A stretch of DNA of 64,000 nucleotides from contig BPQB01000039.1 of assembly GCA_019973155.2 (NCBI GenBank), forward strand, positions 238,659-302,658, read 5' to 3'. The position numbers and the translations under genes are program-made. This DNA is from Phanerochaete sordida (Eukaryota > Basidiomycota > Agaricomycetes > Polyporales > Phanerochaetaceae). Positions 55,680-64,000 of the stretch are shown one piece after another. Each line of letters begins with the position of its first letter. Within the stretch, counting starts at the first letter, position 1. The notes under the pieces were generated by a model, which saw only the letters and a list, made by a program, of their open reading frames with translations, ran no database searches and was not told the origin of the DNA.

Positions 55680-57855
55680 GCTCTTTTATAAAACGTCCCT
55701 ACTATACTAATAAATCGTTTAGCAAAAAACGCTACAAGCCCTAGTTGGCAATATAACGCATTTTCCGGGCATTTACAGGGGTATGTTTTTAAAAGGGACT
55801 GTTTCGGGCGCCTATTTTCGAAACTCTCTGGAAAGCTGCGCAGCTTAACGGAAAGACATATTCCAAAAGGAGACAGCCCAAAAATGGACAGGGGAGGAGT
55901 TATTCACAAAAGAACGGCGGGGAGCCGAGTCTTTGCGGCTTTAGTGCGGCCTCCCGGTGCCGCCATCAGCGCATCAGCGCCACAAAGGAGACCCTGACCG
56001 GGCCAACCGGGTACCTGTCCGGGAAGCGCCCAATGCGGTCATGGGCATCAATTTCGCTTCTGGGGGCCATTTCTGCTGCTTCCCCTCGCTCCCCTGGCTT
56101 CCTGGGGCCTCTACACTATGTAGATTACTGTCTACTATGTATGTATAGTATAGAGGGAAGACAGGGACCCAATTGAACCGCTGTGGAATATAATAAATGA
56201 TTGATTATATTTGATTTCGATTTTTCTGGGCCTGAAAGCGGCCTGCAACCCTTTCCACCGGTTCTGAACCCTTTTCAGCTATGCCAAAGGGTTATGTAAC
56301 CCTTAAAAGAGCTAGACGAGATATTTGGGGGCCTAGGGGTAGCAGGGAAGTGGTAGGGGACCTGCGAGGATCTGCCAAAAAAAAGTGTGAATATCGTGTG
56401 GCAAACACCTGGATTCTCATCGCATAAGGTGTATAAACTGCCCTGTATACTTGCTTTTGCATCCCCCGCCTTCGTTCCCATGCGATCCTCAAGATCTGGT
56501 TGTTTCCCACGGGCGCTTTTTGGCTGATTTCGACGAAATCGCCCAGATCGCAGCGCAACCGTTGAGAATGGCGCGGGCGCTGTATCTCAGATCGATTCGC
56601 AGTCCATGAAAACGGGGGAGTACCGATTCGCAAGTGAATCGGAGGGGAAATGGTGGAGATACATACCTGCAAAAGCGAAAAGTGGCCTTTGGTTTGCTTC
56701 TGGGCACTTCAGAACACCAAAGTGAAAGCAGGTATGTGCCTGGCTGCTGTAGGATAGGAGGACAGGTCCGGACCTCTCAAACATGTCAGTACATCTCTGT
56801 AGGGCTTGTATGTAGCAGGAATTGATCCAATACTGCGTGGATCCTTTTGGGTAGCTGCATATATGGTGTTTTGGGGCCAAAGTGCCCAAAAATGCGCATT
56901 CAAAAGCCAGGAACATTATATTCCCACTATCCTACAGCTCCGAGACGTTGGATATAGCGTCATACGGCACCCACACACATTGTGGCACAGCCCCAGCAAG
57001 ATTGGACCGCTGTGGAAGCTGCAGGAGCCTGGGGAATGCCCCCTGAACGCGATTTTGGAGGGTTTTGACCCCCTGTATAGATTCCCCTACGTGTTACACG
57101 CGTCAAAACACCTTTCCCATGGTACTGCATACCAATGACACGTAAACGACGCGTCCGACGCGTCAGGGACGCGATGAGGAAGGTATGGAAGCCCCTGTCC
57201 CTGCCGCATTAATTCCCCGGAATTCGAGGATAATTCCCAGGATATTTCTGAGCCCTAGGACCGCCCTGGGACTCTCCATATGGGTGTGCCCCATGCCATA
57301 GTACCTATTCGACGCGCTGTACCGTGCCCACACCCCATTGAAGGCCCAAGGGTGCCCCAGTGCACGCATTTGAAATTCGTTGAAATTCCAGTTAATTCCG
57401 TAATATATTCGCATACCCTGGGGAACCCCCACAGATGAGGTTTAGTACTACAATACCTTCTAGCTACGGTATCTACCACTTTGCCCCATGCTCCTGGCTC
57501 TGGAGGGAGCAGGGGAGCAGCAGGAATACCCCTGCCAGCCAAATTCTCGCTTATGGCGCTTATTTCCGTTTTGGGCAGGTGCCCAGCTTGGTGGCGCTAG
57601 GGCGCCAAATGCTTTCATCGCCGGCTCCCGGCGGGTATTTTGCGAATAGCGGGCTCAGTTTTGATCGGGAGGGGTCCCTGTCAATGAGAGATATGATATT
57701 TTCTATGTTCTCTACAACTTTGGTTTTCTGACATATGACCCCGGAAAAACATATGCCTTTTTAAAAAGAAGTCCCTCCCCTTTTGGCCCACATACCCCTG
57801 GTAGTGTTTTTTGCAAAACGACTTACTACTATACTAGCTGCTTTTACAAAAACGC
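55680..57855. mobile_element. 2.2-kb non-coding element with inverted ends
   Basis: The first and last roughly 56 bp are imperfect inverted repeats, about three quarters identical, sharing GCAAAAAAC near the inner end. Both ends abut TA inside CCATG-TA...TA-CATGG, so a TA target duplication within a palindromic site is possible (Tc1/mariner/Fot1 style). Composition is clearly AT-richer than the flanks. No frame exceeds about 125 codons and none shows a transposase motif, so it is probably non-autonomous or decayed. Confidence 0.6.
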
Positions 57856-57857
57856 TA

Positions 57858-58834
57858 CATGGACGGCTGCGCGTAGGCGGGCTTCTCATCACTTCCCGGC
57901 CGGCGCTAGGACGCTGTTGGCCACGTTGAAGGGAGGTCATGCCGGGCAGCCTGAGTGCGCACGAAGTTTGCCGAGGTTGGTCTTCACGTGGACGCGCAAG
58001 GTCGAAGACGGCCTCTGGAACAGTAAAAACGGCAATCAGAACGCGGAAAGAGCTGCGAGGAAGCGTTCTACGCACCTCTGGGCATCCACCAAAATCCTGT
58101 GCTCGCTATGCCCGTCGCTCCGTGGGCACGGCGGGCTCGTCGCTTGCAGAGCGCCTGGAGGCCCGTGCACCGCGCCAATTTGCTTCGAAAAAGCTGGAGG
58201 GCGTGTCGTAACGCTCGTGCAAGCCGTCTGCGTCGCCGGCGTGGGCGAGACGCAGGCGGAGGCAAGACATCGTCGTGCTCGCCGTCGTGATACTCGCTAG
58301 CTTGGTGACATGCCCGCTACCCGCGGAAGCGTCATAGAAGACGTTTTCAGGCGGCGAGCATGCTGTAGGAGGGTCCGAGAGGCGTGCACAGCGAAGTCGA
58401 GGGCGGGTGGAGGCTCGAGTCTCGAGAGGAAGAGGTTGGGCGCTAAGGCGCTTCACTTCCTGGGGAGCTAAGCGCTGGCTCGACCTCGACTTCGGCAATG
58501 TCGGTGACAGCACAAACAACAGGCGGTTAGCCTATGGAACCAACGATAGGCATCCGATACTGCATGTCCAGGTATATACAAGTTACCGAGGCTTTTTACT
58601 CAAAGGAAGAAGCCACATAAATCGCCCAAGGTTCAATACAACCTTTGTATTCAACCCTAACCCCTTTTTGATGGACTCAACTAATGGAGCATACAAAAAA
58701 GGTTCCCACGGTTTTGCACTCGTTTTTCGTGACGGAGTCCACGAGGTCAAAATCTGCCCGTAGGGCCGGGGGTGTAATATAAACGTTTCTTCATAAATTC
58801 AGAAATCGTAATTCCAATGCTACATGTAGCGCAC
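57858..58834. other. No supported gene
   Basis: GC-rich up to about 58,500 and then AT-richer. Frames of 100-140 codons on both strands overlap and none shows a domain. May hold a decayed gene, but I cannot identify it. Confidence 0.4.
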
Positions 58835-59053
58835 TCACTGAACACCACGCAGCTCTTTCACCATCACCTCAAAGTATTGCGGTCCATTTAATCCCACGGG
58901 GGTATCCGCATAGACTACGCCGTTCTCCTCGACAGTATTTGCGATGTTCTGGCATCCGGTTGATTCCAGAGCAATGTCCCATTCGGGAGTCGTACTCCGC
59001 TGGTTAATGCGTTCGCGGAGATCTCTTTTCTGCTGACGACGGTCGAAGTACAT
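58835..59053 (-). CDS. Small hypothetical protein, 72 aa
   Basis: From the ATG at 59,053: MYFDRRQQKRDLRERINQRS, then TPEWDIALESTGCQNIANTV and GVVYADTPVGLNGPQYFEVM. The amino-acid mix looks protein-like, with a basic N-terminus and a globular rest. A CATAAAAGG TATA-like box (59143-59135) lies about 85 bp upstream, the same spacing as in the secreted-protein genes. The frame also continues upstream without an ATG to 59,086, so this may instead be the last exon of a larger gene whose previous exon would lie near 59,420-59,230. No family recognised. Confidence 0.42.
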   Translation of the reverse strand: MYFDRRQQKRDLRERINQRSTTPEWDIALESTGCQNIANTVEENGVVYADTPVGLNGPQYFEVMVKELRGVQ

Positions 59054-59086
59054 TCGGCACAGCGGCTGCGGAGGAGATGTGAACAA

Positions 59087-62000
59087 GGATACTGGACGAC
59101 GGGCGGGGGAGGGCGTCAGCTATATGGCGCCCTGCCTTTTATGTGGTAGAGAACGAGGCACGCGCTAGTCGCGTGATCACAGATTAATGAGCGCAGGCAG
59201 AGTCAATGACCGGTATTGTCGGGCAGAGTCTAAGGCGTTTGAGTACACAGAGCTTCTTAAACATCACGCGTTCATTCTGCATGACTACCGTACAAGGCAA
59301 TTTGGAGCGGATATGATACCACGTCCGCTGCTGCGCGAGTTGCAGTGCCTCGAGCCTGGATGAATCTATCAGCAGCATAGCCATCGGTAACTGCGCCGCG
59401 CCGCGTGCACAGACAGGCATACAGGGTAGTCGTGAATAGAGCCTCGAAGCAGTTCAAGGCCCAGTATGACTCAATCTACAGTTCCCAGGACCGCCTGCCC
59501 ATTTCACGCCTGGCGCATTGGAGGCTTCCCGAGAGATCCAGGAAGGCACTTGGCGCCGCAGAGGCGGAGGCACAGCTCCTGCCGAACAGCATAGCATGGT
59601 ACTGGCCCCGTTGAGCGACCGCACGGTGCGCGCGCTCGTTTCGCGTGGTGGCGGCACGGCTTCAAGGTCTGAGGTCGAGTTCCCTTCGCATTCCGAATCC
59701 AAGAACGCGGGAAGTGGGAGGTGAGATACCGCCAACACCGGAGAACCCTCGCCGTCTTTCCTAGGACACCAGCAGAATGGGCGTTACGCCGAGCGGCCGC
59801 ACTGCCTCGTGCCGTACTCGTCGGAGAGAAGTGCTTGCACAGCCCGCCTGCCAAATCTGCTGCGCCACCGCGTGCCCGCGTACTCGGTGTGAGCGCATGG
59901 AATAGCCTAGCCCTCGACGCCCGCTTGAGTGGGAGTAATCTAGGGGGATTTGTCGCAACGATGATCTGAGCGTCTGAAGATGAAGTAGAGGAAGAAATGT
60001 CCATTGAAAGGGGGCGCGGCGCGGACTCGCGCGAGCTCTAGGATAAGACGTCGGCGAGGCGGCGGCGATGACCGACAGCTAATCGTAGAGCGAAGGAACG
60101 CTAGCCCGACCTGCAGGCGCACATGGGAGCCCACTAATCTCTCGGGAACGTTGACGTTCCTGAGCAGGAAGCTTCTCCCAATCGCCAGTCTCGATCCAGC
60201 TCCACCTCTCGCATCAGCCGCGCAATGGCCGGGAAATGTCGCGGCTCCCGACCGCCATAGCGCCGCAGGAAGCAGTGAACTGTCCGCAGATAAAGCCTGG
60301 CAGGTACCAGACTGCCAGCGTGTAGGTAGCTGTGCTTCGCGGAGGCACATTGTGCAGCCGGACACGCGGCGACGTCCCTGCACTGCCGAGCCGTCGACTC
60401 TCCTGCCACATCGCAGGGCCTCAACTTCAACAGATGGGATAGATGAAGCGTGTGCGCGCCGCACACGAGGACGGTCGTCTCCGAGATAGGGTCTTCGCCG
60501 AAGCGCGCTGCCTGCGGGCAAGTGCGCGGACCCTGCGGTCTGGACTTGCGCGAGCGTGGGAGCGGAGCTTGAGTTAGGCTGCGACGGCCGTCTGGCCGTG
60601 GGTTGGGCGTGGAGTCAGAGGACGTGGCGTTCGCGAGCTTCCGTGCGCGCGCATAATGGCGGGTGGGATGAGTGAGAAAAGCGCGCGCGGGGAACGAGTC
60701 GGTGAGGAAGAACGGAGGCATGGACAGACGCGACGTCGGATGGCTGTCGACGAAGGAAGCAGCTCCTTCGCGCTGACGAGCTCGGACATGAGACTAAAAG
60801 GGCACCCTCGACGAGCGTCCACGGTCTTCGCTGCTAGGCGCGAGCGGACGCCAGTGTGAGGGCGCATGGGCTTGGTCTATCGCAAGGTGAGAGATTCGCA
60901 AAGCTATCGCTGGTGCGGAGAGGGGAGCTGCAGGGCCAGATGATCGGCGAGGATATTGGAGCGTCGGATCTTTACCGAAGCTGGCGCGCCATCGCGTCTT
61001 CGCCCAGACGTATCTCGCCTGGACCGAACATCCAAGGAACTAAAGATCTGTGTTAGTTTGGAAAAAACGTTGGGCATGGTGACGAACGCACAGTGGAGCC
61101 TCGAATGCATGCGTACGAGGGCGCTTGGAAGCACAAAATACATGAGAGACTCCTCGCCGTGTCCCAGATGTCGAGCAGCCTGCGCCTCGGAAAGGTTCGG
61201 GTGCCAGGTTGGAGGGCGGGCTGGAAACAGTCGGCGTCGAAGGGCCGCGACCGAAGAGTCATCGTGGGAACAAAGTTTCGCGGTCCGAGAATCGTCGCTA
61301 TTCAGCTCTTACGATATAAAACGAGCGAGACGAGCAGGATTAGGGGTCGCGCAGAGGGCGTCTTGTGCTCAATTTTCTATGGGCTGCTGTTTTTTCTGGT
61401 AGGACCCTCTGAGCCTGCTTCAGACTCGAGCGCAGATATCGGGCATGCTACACTCACCAGGTGAGGGCTAACGGAGCTTCATGAGCGCAGCGGGTCCTTG
61501 TGTACCAAGAGCTGTCACCGTTGAGGGCAATATGCACCAAGGGGCGGGACGGCCTGTCGGTTCCACGGAGACCGACGCTTTCCCTCTGGGGTCGGACGTT
61601 TCAACCGCAGACTGGCTTCGTGTGTGCCAACGGAGTCACGGTGTTGGCGTCGTCCTTCTACCCCAGAAGATCGAGCAGGACAAGGCCCTGAAAGGCTAGG
61701 TCTCCTCGATTACCAAGGTTCTAGATCCTTACGCGTCGCTCACGAGTTGTGGACTGGGAGAGACGAAGTTGAGCAAGCGCAGGTACGGATTGGATATGCC
61801 ACGCACCTGTGCAATATGGACGAAACCCCGTTGACTGCCCCTCTCCTTGCAGCTCTCGCCCAACGCCAACTCCTCGAAGGCGATATTTGCCGTTCAGCGC
61901 TTGGATCCTACCTCGGGAAAGCGCACGTATCGCAGCCCAGCAGCCATCACAGGCCTGAGTCGAAGCTCAGGCGACCCGTTTCGCCGCAGGATGGCAAAGA

Positions 62001-63766
62001 TGAGCGGAAGAAATGGAGTGCCGTCTGACGAGTCAGACTGTCGTATGGCGCCGCATGGCGCGTGGCTGACCTTGCGCGCCCGAGAACAGAGGCAAGAATG
62101 TCTTATTGTGCCTAGGGTATGGGCAGGAGAAGCGCGCCAGGTAAACAGAGGAGACGGGCCGGACAAGTACCGTCGCGTCCGGGAACAAGCTGCGAAGCGC
62201 GTGGAGGCGCGTGCCCGCCCCTTCCCAAACGCGCACTGATGGCGCACCGATGACAGGGCGCATCAGGCCCGATCCGTCCCGGCGAGCGTCGTGGCGACCA
62301 CGTGGTCACGCCCGCGCTCGCGCCGACGTTCGGGACATCCCTCGCTGTACGTTCACTCCAAGTTCCACCTTTCCGCGGCTTCCTCCGAGGATCGTCCTCT
62401 AGGTAGGCCTCTCAACATGATGCAGACGCCACTTACCAGCATACAGTCTCCGTGGACATGCTGCTGCGACAGGGCTAGCAGTCGGCCCCATATATACCAT
62501 GCCGACCACGCATGCCAGCACCCTATCTTCCGTTCATACACGTACTACGCGTGCAAGAGGACACCTACATGCTATTGGGCCGGAACATCTCGCTGTGCCG
62601 ACGCATCAAAGCTACATCGAGTCATAATTGGCTCGCGAGGCATCGTCGTCCAGAGGGACTCGGACGAGCTGGTCATACAGTCGCCTGAGCTGTGTGTGGA
62701 CATACGAGGTTTCTCATCTCTCCCGAGATTACGAACAGTCTTTGCGGCTCCGAAGCATGGCCTGGGCCCTCACCCTCTCGTCTGCGATAGCAAATCTCGC
62801 ATCTCCAAATATCCCCGCTCGTCGTCATATAGATCGGTACTGGCCGTCCTGTTGCAGGAACCTTCGAGTCTGCCGTCCGTACGTCATCGCTCGTAGCCGA
62901 TCTCGAACTGACACGAGTCTATTAGTCCTCGCGCCGTCAAAGCTTAGGCTGTACAGCTCACGCCTCCCGCGCTGCACGTCAGGCACAGCCATGACCCATA
63001 CGCAGCCTTGCTGGACGGCCGTCCTACCCAAAGCCAACGAGCCACGCTCGCGCTCGCCCAGCATTCACCCACCGCACCCGCGAACTTGGTACGTGTGGTG
63101 CCTGTCTCATGAAACTGGTACGCCTGCCACGCTGCTTCGCCGTAGCCAGAGAAAACTCACTGCGATCTCGCACGTTTGCGCGTGTGCGCCGGATCCTCCA
63201 TCCCTCCATTTCGTACCAGGTCAAGTATCACCCTATCGGGTACGGCTCGTGGGGAAGCGGCTCCTACGGACGACGCGCCGGCCTCCTAGGAATTCGGCGG
63301 TACTCTGGGTGTGTTCCGAAGTATGCTACTACCGCCGAGGGAATGCCACGACGAGGTCGTTCGCAACATTTTTGCACGGCCCGGTTGACTTGCCATTGAC
63401 GAGGCTTTGTAGCACATGTTTTTTCGTGTATTACGTGTCGTAGAATGCATATATCATATACATTTGACAGAAATGGGAACGCGCGACGTCTCGCCGGAGC
63501 GGGGCCATTCGTGAGGCAGTTCTCCCTAGACGCGGAGAATCCGGAGATTGGTCGTGGAAACCGCGCTTGTCAACTGCTGCGGAACAGACCTCGTGTACAT
63601 CTTCGATTCGAATCCTATTACAGCGTTGGAGCCGCCCATACGGCTCTTCGATGTTCGCACAGCCTTAAAGGCAGGTACTGCGGGGAGCCACGACAGGACA
63701 TTATAAGAACCGACGATACCCGAACAGTGTGCTCGCCTTTTTCCACAACTAGCTATCAGCTAGATA
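59087..63766. other. Gene-poor 4.7 kb
   Basis: Many short overlapping frames on both strands, up to 271 codons at 62628-63443, but none with a recognisable domain, paralogue in the window or convincing intron-exon structure. No RNA gene, satellite or transposon ends recognised. It could hold a fast-evolving multi-exon gene that I cannot assemble. Confidence 0.4.
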
Positions 63767-63862
63767 ATGTCGGAAAAACCAAAATCGCCTCGCGAGGGAA
63801 GCGCCGCGGGAGTGCCTCAGGGTCGCGTCGCGAGAGCCTCTGGAGACGTGACGCCGAGGCAA
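63767..63862 (+). CDS. Candidate first exon of a gene leaving the window
   Basis: The ATG at 63,767 opens 32 codons (MSEKPKSPREGSAAGVPQGR, then ASGDVTPRQ) ending exactly at a perfect GTAAGT donor in phase 0. The Ser/Pro/Lys-rich start looks like a disordered N-terminus. The continuation is not securely seen before 64,000; an AG near 63,969 could open a further exon. Low certainty. Confidence 0.33.
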
Positions 63863-64000
63863 GTAAGTAGTTTTACTAGGGTGCAAGCAGGCCAAAGTGT
63901 GAACACTTGGCGGGTACGATTTCTTCATTCTTCTTTGAATTACCCCAACCACCCACCAATCCAAATAGTTTGAACCCATCAGACTATATTGAACAATTGA

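Noticed and set aside
62628..63443. 271-codon frame on the plus strand
   Set aside because: It begins without a good start context, has random-looking composition rich in Ser, Arg and Cys, shows no domain, and overlaps other frames of similar quality.
1..64000. CRISPR array, bacterial operons or Shine-Dalgarno sites
   Set aside because: Genes are intron-rich and eukaryotic. I saw no regularly spaced direct repeats with unique spacers.

Overview
The window looks like nuclear DNA of an agaricomycete basidiomycete, probably of the Polyporales. It is GC-rich. Genes are split by many introns of about 45-70 nt with GTNNGT donors. It carries a small-secreted-protein family of the type annotated as 'glycopeptide' in polypores, a Tad/I-like LINE, and a large lineage-specific F-box family. 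No database search was possible, so the placement is an inference. All gene models are hand-built from splice consensus, reading phase and comparison among paralogues in the window.

Positions 1-36,300 are dominated by an F-box/leucine-rich-repeat-like array. It has thirteen gene-sized members on both strands, plus a C-terminal relic (27,064-27,325) and a start-only relic (36,236-36,301). All members share one plan. A short first exon encodes a degenerate F-box, in most cases starting Met-His-Arg-Cys-Leu and ending near Leu-Pro-x-Asp-x-Trp. A phase-0 intron follows. A long second exon of about 430-460 codons carries LRR-like repeats and a shared C-terminal signature (x-Tyr-Ile-x-x-x-Tyr-Pro). 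Exon-1 length and sequence define subgroups: A at 225 and 4,955; B at 3,851, 21,160, 23,288 and the 27,064 relic; C at 12,921, 15,428 and 17,818; D at 25,134, 27,626, 31,861 and 33,826. The copy at 9,413 is an outlier. Two D copies are broken: one by a one-base change in an A9 run, one by a 422-bp miniature transposon with a perfect 9-bp target duplication.

Single-copy genes sit among the F-box genes. They are an epoxide-hydrolase-like alpha/beta hydrolase ending in KDEL (8,798-7,003), a four-span membrane protein (20,567-18,316), a SAM-dependent methyltransferase (30,232-31,339), and the mRNA cleavage/polyadenylation factor Rna14 (39,593-36,626, 11 exons, 814 aa).

Positions 40,883-45,995 hold three tandem, same-strand genes for small secreted cysteine-rich proteins. 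Each is cut into 8-9 exons, including conserved 14-nt and 16-nt microexons, and each has a TATA box 85-93 bp before the ATG. Promoter blocks are duplicated between copies 2 and 3. Copy 3 has lost one consensus acceptor.

Positions 46,235 to about 55,630 are a near-complete LINE on the minus strand: a poly(A) tail, an intact 1,433-aa endonuclease/reverse transcriptase/RNase H ORF2, and a gag-like ORF1 that appears to contain two spliceosomal introns. Next to it, 55,680-57,855 is a 2.2-kb non-coding element bounded by inverted repeats. The rest (57,858-64,000) is gene-poor. It has one candidate 72-aa gene and a possible first exon of a gene leaving the window.
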